Source: an uncultured Mucilaginibacter sp. (GTDB lineage: Bacteria > Bacteroidota > Bacteroidia > Sphingobacteriales > Sphingobacteriaceae). Taken from it: a stretch of 6,930 bases of DNA. Below, piece by piece: positions 1 through 5,703 of this stretch. The notes below the pieces were generated by a model. The model was given only the letters and a program-made list of their open reading frames with translations, ran no database searches and had not been told where the DNA came from. Within the stretch, counting starts at the first letter, position 1. Each line of letters opens with the position of its first letter. The stretch is taken from the NCBI GenBank assembly GCA_946479225.1, contig CAMLFI010000136.1, positions 1 to 6,930 of the forward strand, in the 5' to 3' direction. A program made the position numbers and the translations under genes.

Positions 1-1
1 A

Positions 2-33
2 AGTAAAGCCCCTGATGGGCAGGGGCCTTTACT
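2..33 (-). terminator. Hairpin terminator downstream of the tRNA-like RNA
   Basis: Positions 2-14 pair with 20-33 in a 13-bp stem interrupted by one bulged C (position 26), with a 5-nt loop at 15-19. Read on the minus strand, the stem lies about 30 nt past the 3' end of the tRNA-like RNA and ends in CTTTACTT, which resembles the A-flanked, T-flanked hairpins at 3489-3510 and 5227-5253. The window ends here, so any further U-tract cannot be seen. It could also serve a plus-strand gene ending just left of the window. Confidence 0.6.
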
Positions 34-64
34 AACCAATTATAAACCTAAATTATGAGAAGAG

Positions 65-178
65 CTGTAGGAGAAGGAGTCGAACCTCCACAGAGTGGTT
101 ATGCTGTTGCCAGCGTTTCCTATGATCTCCGCCACCGGGACAAGGAGGTGTGTCTGCCAAAAATTTCACCACCCAACA
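65..178 (-). tRNA. Atypical tRNA-like RNA, apparent GUC anticodon, long structured variable arm
   Basis: Read on the minus strand, the sequence folds as a cloverleaf. The acceptor is TGTTGGG (178-172) with TCCTACA (72-66), containing a T-T mismatch at 4-69 and a final G-T pair. T8 and G9 follow, then a 3-bp D-stem GTG/CAC whose loop contains GG and ends in A, much like a tRNA-Leu D-arm. The anticodon stem is CCTCC/GGTGG with a central T-T mismatch, the loop is TTGTCCC, and the T-arm GGAGG-TTCGACT-CCTTC is canonical. Position 73 is G and no CCA is encoded. The loop reads anticodon GUC (Asp) if it is a normal 7-nt loop, but C37 is abnormal and the 42-nt variable region (131-90) is unlike tRNA-Asp. 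It is preceded by a consensus promoter and followed by a hairpin, so it is probably transcribed. It may be a divergent class II tRNA, a non-decoding tRNA mimic or a degenerate tRNA; the sequence cannot decide. Confidence 0.62.
91..131 (-). other. Structured variable-arm insertion of the tRNA-like RNA
   Basis: On the minus strand CGGAG (131-127) pairs with CTCTG (95-91), including one G-T wobble, directly after the anticodon stem. Inside this stem GCTG (114-111) and CAGC (106-103) close a GCAA tetraloop of the GNRA class, and GG (120-119) can pair with CC (98-97) between the two helices. The result is a three-part helical arm about twice the size of a normal class II variable arm. Its pairing is seen in the sequence; its function is unknown. 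Confidence 0.6.
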
Positions 179-223
179 TTATATTTTTAAGAACGACGAT
201 TAGGTTTTATCTATTGCTTGATA

Positions 224-255
224 CAAAAGTAACATAGTATCATCTTTCTTGCAAA
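224..255 (-). promoter_or_regulatory. Bacteroidota-type promoter for the tRNA-like RNA
   Basis: The minus strand carries TACTTTTG (231-224), a full match to the Bacteroidota -7 element TAnnTTTG. It is preceded after exactly 20 nt by TTTG (255-252), the -33 element. The expected start site is about 5-8 nt downstream, near 216-219, leaving a leader of roughly 40 nt before the mature 5' end at 178. This is the best-matching promoter found in the window. Confidence 0.75.
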
Positions 256-328
256 TATTTCAACAAAATTATTTTATTTTTATACAAATTTTAATTAAAC
301 TTGTATTTAAATATTGAAATTCAAATTT

Positions 329-823
329 ATGTCTCACAGAAAAGCGCAAAATTTAGAAATTGATAATCTGGATATACAGATTTTATCAATATTAATGAAA
401 AACGCGACCACTCCATATACTGAGATCGCCAAAGAATTAATCGTTTCAGGTGGTACTATACACGTGCGTATGAAGAAGCTGGAGGAGATGGGTGTAATTA
501 AAGGTGCCAGCCTTGAAGTTGACCCCCAGAAGCTGGGATATGACATCACAGCATTCCTGGGCATATTTCTTGAAAAGGGCTCGCAATATAACGAGGCCGT
601 AAAGCAGTTAAAGACTGTAAAAGAGATAGTTGAGCTACATTATACAACGGGCAGCTATAGTATTTTCGCCAAAATTATTTGCCATGATACTACGCATTTA
701 CGCGAAGTATTGAATGAGCAGATACAGGGTGTTAAAGGCATACAGCGCACCGAGACCTTTATATCGCTTGAAGAAAGCATAAAAAGACAGATAACACTTG
801 AACAGCACGACTTTGGTCATTAA
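329..823 (+). CDS. Lrp/AsnC-family transcriptional regulator
   Basis: This 164-residue protein is a DNA-binding regulator of the feast/famine (Lrp/AsnC) family, whose members usually sense amino acids and act as octamers or other dimer assemblies. Residues 11-62 form the winged helix-turn-helix: the opening (NLDIQILSILMKNA) is the typical AsnC start, and the recognition helix lies around residues 40-57. Residues 70-148 form the RAM (ligand-binding) domain, with the TGSYSIFAKI strand that corresponds to the conserved TGxYDl region. The length is normal. The ATG at 329 is preferred over the in-frame TTG at 314, because family members normally have only a short N-terminal stretch before the HTH. 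No Shine-Dalgarno site precedes it. A weak TAnnTTTA match lies at 275-282 without a convincing -33 partner. The gene is divergent from the tRNA-like RNA, so regulation of one by the other is possible but unproven. Its ligand cannot be read from the sequence. Confidence 0.93.
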   Translation: MSHRKAQNLEIDNLDIQILSILMKNATTPYTEIAKELIVSGGTIHVRMKKLEEMGVIKGASLEVDPQKLGYDITAFLGIFLEKGSQYNEAVKQLKTVKEIVELHYTTGSYSIFAKIICHDTTHLREVLNEQIQGVKGIQRTETFISLEESIKRQITLEQHDFGH

Positions 824-911
824 TTGTTAAATATTTATTTAGACGCTTATAGACGACATATACATTTTACAACCCCGGCGACCCCCACCGGTTAATATTT
901 CTAACACCAGG

Positions 912-950
912 CCTGCAATACTAAAAGTAAAGCAGGTTTTTTTTTTTTTT
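912..950 (+). terminator. Hairpin plus T14 tract downstream of the Lrp-type gene
   Basis: CCTGC (912-916) pairs with GCAGG (932-936) around a 15-nt loop and is followed at once by 14 consecutive T (937-950), the layout of an intrinsic terminator. The 5-bp stem is short and lies about 90 nt past the regulator's stop codon, so the 3' UTR would be long. No other candidate with a U-tract lies between the two genes. Confidence 0.6.
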
Positions 951-954
951 ACCT

Positions 955-977
955 TGTTAATTTAACAGTAATTAACA
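955..977 (+). promoter_or_regulatory. AT-rich palindrome upstream of the DUF5686 gene (possible operator)
   Basis: TGTTAATTTAACA (955-967) is a perfect 6-bp inverted repeat around a central T. Its left half is also mirrored by ATTAACA at 971-977, giving overlapping inverted repeats in 23 bp. The site lies 55-77 nt before the start codon, a place where a dimeric regulator could bind. No regulator can be assigned, and AT-rich spacers produce such repeats by chance fairly often. Confidence 0.3.
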
Positions 978-1031
978 CAGTATCAACTTATAGTCTTATT
1001 TATAAAGTGCATATTAGCATAAATTATATAC

Positions 1032-3482
1032 ATGAAACCTGCCCTTTTTACGATCTGTTTATTCTTGATATGCTTTACTGCCGCAGCACAACAATTTACT
1101 TTAAGTGGTAAAATAACAGATGAGGTTGGGCGGCCCGTTCCATTTGCAAGTGTATATATCCAGCATACAACAACAGGCACTTCCGCCAATAACGAAGGCG
1201 AATACAGCATTAACCTAAAGGCAGGGCAGCAAATTATACTATATAAAGCTGTCGGTTATCGCCAGGAGATGCTTGAAATTGATCTTAAACGAAACCAGGC
1301 AAAAAACATAACCCTCAAACCCGAGGTTTACCAGTTACAAACGGTATCAATCAGTGCAACAGGCGAGGATCCTGCTTATGCTATCATCCGCCAAACCATA
1401 AAAAAACGCAAATTTTATTTGCAGCAGGTTAAAGCCTACACCGCAGATGTATATATTAAAGGGTTGCAAAAATTATTGGATGCGCCAAAGCGCTTTTTAG
1501 GTCGCAATATTGAGCAGATGACCAGCAGGATGGGTCTTGACTCAAACAGGCGGGGTATAGTCTATCTATCAGAATCGCAATCAAAATACAGTTTTAGTTA
1601 CCCCGACCAGGTGCACGAAGAAATGATATCTTCAAAAGTATCCGGCAATAACCGCGCGTTTAGTTACAACCGCGCGTCGGACCTGAAAGTGGATTTTTAT
1701 GAGAACTACCAAAACTGGGACGAAATTAGTTTGCGGCCGCTGGTATCGCCAATAGCCGATAACGCCTTGTTTTATTATCGTTACAAGTATGTAGGCCAAA
1801 CTACTCAGGACGGGCAGGAAGTAAATAAGATACAGGTAATACCCCGCCGGGAACATGATCCGTGCTTTGAGGGTTATATATATATACAGGAAGATACGTG
1901 GCGCGTGGTGGGCATTGAGCTTTTTATCACCAAAAAAGCCAATATCCGGTTTGTTGACACAGTTAAAATAAATCAGCAGTTTTTAACAGTTGATCAAAAA
2001 GCATGGATGCCATCTACCGTACGGTTTGATTTTACCGGCGGCTTGCTGGGTTTTAAGTTGGCAGGATATTTTGTCTCTGTTTATAATAACTATAACCTTA
2101 ACCCCAGTTTTGGGAAAAAGAACTTTAACGAACTGCTTCGCATTACACGCGATGTAAATAAAAAAGACAGCCTGTATTGGCTAGATCAAAGGCCGATACC
2201 ACTCACTCTGGAAGAAAAAAACGACTACCGAAAAAAAGAGGCGCTGGCAAGCAAACGCGAATCAAAGCCATATCTCGATTCGCTGGACGGCCAAAATAAT
2301 AAAGTAAAGCTGCGCAACTTCATTAGCGGGGGCGTCAATATTCGTCACAGGTATGAGCGGGAAAGCTATCATTTTGATGCCATCCCTTCGTCTCTGCTGT
2401 TTAATACAGTTGAAGGGCTTGCTATAAACTACGGGGCATCATACACCAAAAGAATAGATACGCTTAACAACCGCAATTTCTATATACGTGCAAACCTGCG
2501 CTATGGATTTGCCAACAGACTGCTGAATGCCAATACCGCTGTAAACATACCTACAGGAAAATTCACATTGAATATAAGTGGAGGGTCTGATGTTGTGGAT
2601 ATGAATAATACTTTACCCATATCCCCTTTTATCAATTCGATTTATACTTTGTTTCAAAGGCAGAATTTCCAAAAGCTGTATCAAAAAACATTCGCAATAG
2701 CATCGCTTGGCGGGCGCATTGCCGGGGGATGGCAAGGTAGCATGGGCGTAGAGTGGGCCAACAAGCGCTGGTTACCTAATGCTTCCAATTACAGTTTCTT
2801 TAACGAGCAAAGAACATTCACCTCTAACAATCCATTTGTGCCTTCCGCTGATGTTCCGCTTTTTCCGAATAACAACTCATTTAAAATACGCTTACGCACC
2901 AGCTATAACTTTAGCAATAAGTACGAGACCTATCCGACGGGAAGACGCTATGTGCCCTCAAAGTATCCCAATATTGGCGTAACGTTAACCAAAGGACTTA
3001 AAAATATATTAGGATCTGATGTAGATTACACACAGATCTCCGCTGATATTTCGCAGTCGAACCTTAACATGGGTGTTTATGGGAGAACGTCTTATTTCTT
3101 TTCAGCGGGGAAATTTCTTAATAACAACAGCTTGTTTTATATCGATTACCACCATTTTACGGGTAACCAGGTGTTGCCATATAAAGATAATATCAATAGC
3201 TTTTTGCTGTTAGATTATTATCGTTTCAGTACGCAATCCGAATTTATTCAAGGCCATGTTGAGCATAACTTTTCGGGCTTTATCACTAATAAGCTGCCTT
3301 TAATACGTAGGCTTAAATTACAGGAGATTTTAAATGTCAACTACCTTTCAACACCTCAGCTAAAAAACTATTATGAGGTTGGTGTCGGGTTGCAGTACTT
3401 CAGTTTCAGGGTGATGTATGGCCGTTCCTATAATTCAGGAACTAATGTACATTCTGCGTTTAGGATAGGGATTAATTTTTAA
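1032..3482 (+). CDS. DUF5686 outer-membrane protein with carboxypeptidase-regulatory-like domain
   Basis: This 816-residue protein is predicted to be exported to the outer membrane. Residues 1 to about 20 are a signal peptide with a hydrophobic core and a cut near AAAQ-Q, a common Bacteroidota pattern. Residues 22-105 match the carboxypeptidase-D regulatory-like beta-sandwich (LSGKITDEVGRPVPFASVYI, later NEGEYSINL and VGYR), a domain also found at the N-terminus of many TonB-linked receptors. The rest, from about residue 115, resembles DUF5686, a Bacteroidota family believed to form a membrane beta-barrel. It is rich in alternating aromatic/polar strands and ends in Phe, as barrel proteins often do. 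There is no TonB plug region, so it is not a SusC-type transporter. The substrate and role are unknown. The start ATG lacks a Shine-Dalgarno site, and no clear promoter was found. The frame is intact, and the gene appears to be transcribed alone. Confidence 0.9.
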   Translation: MKPALFTICLFLICFTAAAQQFTLSGKITDEVGRPVPFASVYIQHTTTGTSANNEGEYSINLKAGQQIILYKAVGYRQEMLEIDLKRNQAKNITLKPEVYQLQTVSISATGEDPAYAIIRQTIKKRKFYLQQVKAYTADVYIKGLQKLLDAPKRFLGRNIEQMTSRMGLDSNRRGIVYLSESQSKYSFSYPDQVHEEMISSKVSGNNRAFSYNRASDLKVDFYENYQNWDEISLRPLVSPIADNALFYYRYKYVGQTTQDGQEVNKIQVIPRREHDPCFEGYIYIQEDTWRVVGIELFITKKANIRFVDTVKINQQFLTVDQKAWMPSTVRFDFTGGLLGFKLAGYFVSVYNNYNLNPSFGKKNFNELLRITRDVNKKDSLYWLDQRPIPLTLEEKNDYRKKEALASKRESKPYLDSLDGQNNKVKLRNFISGGVNIRHRYERESYHFDAIPSSLLFNTVEGLAINYGASYTKRIDTLNNRNFYIRANLRYGFANRLLNANTAVNIPTGKFTLNISGGSDVVDMNNTLPISPFINSIYTLFQRQNFQKLYQKTFAIASLGGRIAGGWQGSMGVEWANKRWLPNASNYSFFNEQRTFTSNNPFVPSADVPLFPNNNSFKIRLRTSYNFSNKYETYPTGRRYVPSKYPNIGVTLTKGLKNILGSDVDYTQISADISQSNLNMGVYGRTSYFFSAGKFLNNNSLFYIDYHHFTGNQVLPYKDNINSFLLLDYYRFSTQSEFIQGHVEHNFSGFITNKLPLIRRLKLQEILNVNYLSTPQLKNYYEVGVGLQYFSFRVMYGRSYNSGTNVHSAFRIGINF

Positions 3483-3488
3483 AACAAA

Positions 3489-3510
3489 AGCCTCCCGTTT
3501 TCGGGAGGCT
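3489..3510. terminator. Shared terminator between convergent genes
   Basis: AGCCTCCCG (3489-3497) and CGGGAGGCT (3502-3510) form a perfect 9-bp GC-rich stem with a TTTT loop. On the minus strand the stem is followed by a T-rich run (TTTTGTTTT), so it should stop the SHOCT-like gene's transcript well. On the plus strand the tail (CGTAAATT) is weaker, but the stem lies only 6 nt after the DUF5686 stop and probably serves both genes. Confidence 0.85.
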
Positions 3511-3532
3511 CGTAAATTAGTATCGCTTACAG

Positions 3533-4189
3533 TTATTTGCTGCCCATTATTATTGGTGTGAGCTTAGCTTTCATCGCATCATATTCATCCTGCTTTACCA
3601 TTCCCAAATCTAAAAGATCTTTGGTCTCTTTTAATTTAGCTATAGCCTCGGCGCGCGTCATGGCACGATTTGGGTTCAGCACCTCGCCTGCTTCAAGCGC
3701 CTTTTCATAATCTAAAACAGTATTGTTTTTTAACATCGCCGGTGTATTTGGGGTTTCTGTAAAAAGAACCACCTGAATATTACGGCCGTTTTTTACTTTT
3801 TGGGCGCTAAGTCTTATTTCAGTTATAATAACTTCCTTGTTTTGATCTCTTTGATCCAGATATGTTATTCCTAACAGCATATTTCCAACAGTCATTTTCC
3901 CTTGAGTAAGAAACTGGAAATTATTGGAACTTTTACTTTTTGCTCCGCCAAATATTGATCCTGTCGAAACAGTTTGCGTTGTTGAGCCACCAGTTGGCGT
4001 ACCAAATTTTATCTTATCGCCTATTTTCAATAGTGAGCCATCGCTCGTTTTATAAGCTGCGAAATTTATATTATTCTTGGTTTCTTTCTGAAAAACAGGA
4101 TCTTGTGTTTGGGCATAGGTTAAAGTGTCTGTCTGACATAAGGCTACAGCCGGAGTTAAAAGGAATAAAAAAAGTAAAGTTTTTTTCAT
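3533..4189 (-). CDS. Secreted protein with C-terminal SHOCT-like domain
   Basis: This is a 218-residue hypothetical protein. Residues 1 to about 18 form a signal peptide. The Cys at 18 is preceded by Leu, which does not fit a lipobox, so type I secretion into the periplasm is more likely than lipoprotein anchoring. The middle shows the segment SLLKIGDKIKFGTPTG (52-67), a Gly/Ser/Thr-rich linker (67-90) and a predicted beta-rich part (92-145). Residues 181-212 (KLKETKDLLDLGMVKQDEYD and on) resemble the SHOCT helical hairpin, in which a Gly turn is followed by an acidic helix and Lys/Leu residues; the domain is often at protein ends and may drive oligomerisation. No catalytic motif is visible and no function is proposed. 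The ATG has no Shine-Dalgarno site and no convincing promoter was found upstream. It is convergent with the DUF5686 gene and divergent from dapA. Confidence 0.85.
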   Translation of the reverse strand: MKKTLLFLFLLTPAVALCQTDTLTYAQTQDPVFQKETKNNINFAAYKTSDGSLLKIGDKIKFGTPTGGSTTQTVSTGSIFGGAKSKSSNNFQFLTQGKMTVGNMLLGITYLDQRDQNKEVIITEIRLSAQKVKNGRNIQVVLFTETPNTPAMLKNNTVLDYEKALEAGEVLNPNRAMTRAEAIAKLKETKDLLDLGMVKQDEYDAMKAKLTPIIMGSK

Positions 4190-4316
4190 GAGTTTGTTTA
4201 AGTTAATCTGTTAAAGTGATCGTTATAAATTTAAATAAATTTCTTAAATAGAAAAAGAAAGAGACGAAATTGACCGTATCAATAAAACACAGCCGTATAT
4301 CCACAACTAAAATTAT

Positions 4317-4324
4317 TATCTTAG
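4317..4324 (+). promoter_or_regulatory. Possible -7 element for dapA
   Basis: TATCTTAG matches TAnnTTTG in all but one fixed position and lies 19 nt before the dapA ATG, which would give a very short leader. No TTTG or TTG is found at the expected -33 distance, so the assignment is weak. The divergent 154-nt spacer (4190-4343) shows no other clear signal on either strand. Confidence 0.35.
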
Positions 4325-4343
4325 CGACCTTTTAATTCGGATA

Positions 4344-5225
4344 ATGAATAAATTTTACGGAACGGGTGTAGCTATAATAACGCCTTTTCAACAAAGCGGA
4401 ACGATTGATTTTGATGCCCTTGAAAACCTGATCAATTATTTAATTGAGGGTGGCGTTGAGTACATAGTGTCTTTAGGCACTACAGGCGAAAATGTTGTAT
4501 TAAGTGCCGAAGAAAAGAAGAAGGTATGGGCATTTACTGCCCAGGTAGTGAAGAGGCGTATAGGCTTAGTTGCCGGTATTGGAGGTAATAATACTGCCGA
4601 AGTAGTTGAACAAATAAAGGCGTTTGATATTACTGGTTATGATGCTATTCTGTCGGCAAGCCCATCATACAATAAACCTACCCAGGAGGGTATTTATCAG
4701 CATTATAAAGCAATTGCAGAGGTTTCGCCGCTGCCTGTTATTTTATATAACGTACCTGGACGTACCGGCAGCAATGTAGGTGCCGAAACAACCGTGCGCC
4801 TGGCACGCGATTTTAAAAACATCATCGGCACTAAAGAGGCATCGGGCAATTTTGACCAGTTTAACCAGATAATGCGCGATAAACCCGAAGGTTTTTTACT
4901 GATATCAGGCGATGACCCGGTAACGCTGCCTATGATGGCTTTAGGTGCGGTGGGCGCTATAACTGTTATTGGTAATGCTTTGCCCCGCCAAACATCTGAT
5001 ATGGTCAGAGCCGCGCTTAAAGGCGATTATGCTGCCGCGCAAAAAGCACATTTTAGCCTGGTAGAATTTACCCGTTTGTGCTTTGCCGAAGGCAGCCCGG
5101 CGGGCGTTAAAACGGCTTTAAAACTGTTAGGGGTTTGTGGCGACACTGTTCGTCTGCCGCTGGTACAGGTTGGTAGCAACACTGCTGAGCTATTTAAACA
5201 AGAGATCAAAAAAATAACTGCATAA
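4344..5225 (+). CDS. dapA: 4-hydroxy-tetrahydrodipicolinate synthase
   Basis: DapA condenses pyruvate with L-aspartate-4-semialdehyde in the cytoplasm, the first committed step to meso-diaminopimelate (peptidoglycan) and lysine. The 293-residue length is typical and spans the whole TIM barrel. Key residues are all present: the GTTGE loop with Thr46 and Thr47, Tyr109 in SPSYNKP, Tyr135 and Arg140 in YNVPGRTG, Schiff-base Lys164 in IGTKEASG, and the SGDD loop at 188-191. By alignment with the E. coli enzyme, the lysine-site residues Asn80 and Glu84 are kept as Asn82 and Glu86, but His53 and His56 become Ala55 and Lys58, which suggests altered feedback control. The ATG at 4344 fits the family N-terminus (MNKFYGTGVAIITPF). 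No Shine-Dalgarno site precedes it. No other lysine-pathway genes are adjacent. The family includes other aldolases (NanA, KDG aldolase), but the motifs and sequence favour DapA. Confidence 0.95.
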   Translation: MNKFYGTGVAIITPFQQSGTIDFDALENLINYLIEGGVEYIVSLGTTGENVVLSAEEKKKVWAFTAQVVKRRIGLVAGIGGNNTAEVVEQIKAFDITGYDAILSASPSYNKPTQEGIYQHYKAIAEVSPLPVILYNVPGRTGSNVGAETTVRLARDFKNIIGTKEASGNFDQFNQIMRDKPEGFLLISGDDPVTLPMMALGAVGAITVIGNALPRQTSDMVRAALKGDYAAAQKAHFSLVEFTRLCFAEGSPAGVKTALKLLGVCGDTVRLPLVQVGSNTAELFKQEIKKITA

Positions 5226-5226
5226 A

Positions 5227-5253
5227 AAAAGCCTCCGTTTAACGGGGGCTTTT
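5227..5253. terminator. Bidirectional terminator between dapA and the histone-like gene
   Basis: AAAAGCCTCCG (5227-5237) pairs with CGGGGGCTTTT (5243-5253) with one T-G wobble and a TTTAA loop. The stem begins one nt after the dapA stop codon and is followed by CTATTTCTTTCC. The A-run on the left gives the minus strand its own U-tract, so it can end both convergent genes. Confidence 0.9.
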
Positions 5254-5291
5254 CTATTTCTTTCCTTGCAATCAGCTTTAAAAAAGACTAA

Positions 5292-5468
5292 TTAAGCTTT
5301 GTTTTTAGCATCCTGAATTTCCAAACGAATTGCCTGAGCCAGGTTTTTAAGATCTTGCATACCTTTACGCACGCGGGTTCCGGCGGCGCTGTTGCCCTTG
5401 TTGTAAAACTTGTCTGCATCTGCTTCCAGCGACGCAATTAAGTTCTTTACTTCAGTGAATTTTTCCAT
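5292..5468 (-). CDS. Histone H1-like (Hc1 family) nucleoid protein
   Basis: This 58-residue protein (start MEKFTEVKNLIASLEADA) is related to the Hc1 histone H1-like family, originally described from chlamydial nucleoid protein HctA and widespread as very short homologues in Bacteroidota. The recognisable core is residues 20-53: KFYNKGNSAAGTRVRKGMQD followed by a helix with LKNLAQAIRLEIQD. The length is normal for the Bacteroidota form, which lacks the long Lys/Ala-rich tail of chlamydial Hc1. It has 11 Lys/Arg and 8 Asp/Glu, so it is only mildly basic; DNA binding is expected from the family but not shown by charge alone. The start is fixed by a strong Shine-Dalgarno site, the only one clearly seen in this window. 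The gene appears to be its own unit, with a possible promoter at 5514-5545, and shares the terminator at 5227-5253 with dapA. The frame is intact. Confidence 0.88.
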   Translation of the reverse strand: MEKFTEVKNLIASLEADADKFYNKGNSAAGTRVRKGMQDLKNLAQAIRLEIQDAKNKA

Positions 5469-5475
5469 TTAATTA

Positions 5476-5480
5476 CTCCT
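5476..5480 (-). promoter_or_regulatory. Strong Shine-Dalgarno site of the histone-like gene
   Basis: The minus strand reads AAAGGAGTAATTAAATG, with AGGAG separated by 7 nt from the start codon, the ideal spacing. The other genes whose starts are visible (Lrp-type, DUF5686, SHOCT-like, dapA) have A/T-rich leaders without this motif, as is usual for Bacteroidota. Confidence 0.85.
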
Positions 5481-5513
5481 TTTTAAATATAATTTGAGGT
5501 TGTTTGTTTTTGT

Positions 5514-5545
5514 TAAAGCTAATCTAATACGTTTTATTGAAAAAA
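5514..5545 (-). promoter_or_regulatory. Possible promoter of the histone-like gene
   Basis: The minus strand has TAGCTTTA (5521-5514), which differs from TAnnTTTG only in the last base. A TTTT lies 20 nt upstream (5545-5542), where TTTG would be expected, but inside a 10-T run, so it carries little weight. The leader would be about 40 nt. The remaining spacer to the oxoamine synthase (5546-5703) is AT-rich. It shows no convincing hairpin to end the upstream gene and no small reading frame worth calling. Confidence 0.35.
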
Positions 5546-5703
5546 AAAATTTTACATATATAAGTAAAGTGCTTTTTTGAAAAAATACCTCATTTAAATC
5601 CTAAAATGGTTAATTATGAGCAATTTATAGCATTAATTACCAACAAACTCCACTCTTAATTTATAGTTGCCAGGCTTATTATTTAATATTATTCAACAAA
5701 CCT

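Noticed and set aside
65..178. tmRNA or selenocysteine tRNA as the identity of the tRNA-like RNA
   Set aside because: A tmRNA would need several hundred nt and a tag frame, which the promoter position excludes. tRNA-Sec needs a UCA anticodon and an 8-bp acceptor, neither of which is present.
55..237. Plus-strand open frame of 60 codons across the left intergenic region
   Set aside because: It lies antisense to the tRNA-like RNA and has no ribosome site or recognisable protein features; the RNA explains the sequence better.
314..328. TTG at 314 as the start of the Lrp/AsnC gene
   Set aside because: It adds only MKFKF before a well-placed ATG and has no ribosome site; the ATG at 329 fits the family N-terminus.
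840..855. Direct repeat TAGACG spaced by 10 bp after the Lrp gene
   Set aside because: Too short and only two copies; no promoter or gene depends on it.
878..892. CCGG...CCGG hairpin in the Lrp 3' region
   Set aside because: Only 4 bp of self-complementary sequence with no U-tract; the hairpin at 912-936 is the better terminator.
5556..5588. A/T inverted repeat around GCTTTTTTGAAAAAATAC as a terminator of the oxoamine synthase
   Set aside because: The stem is only A-T pairs with almost no loop and lacks a GC core, so it is not a convincing terminator.
5641..5702. Direct repeat CAACAAAC at 5641-5648 and 5695-5702
   Set aside because: Eight bases in an AT-rich spacer, only two copies and no mobile-element features; chance is enough to explain it.
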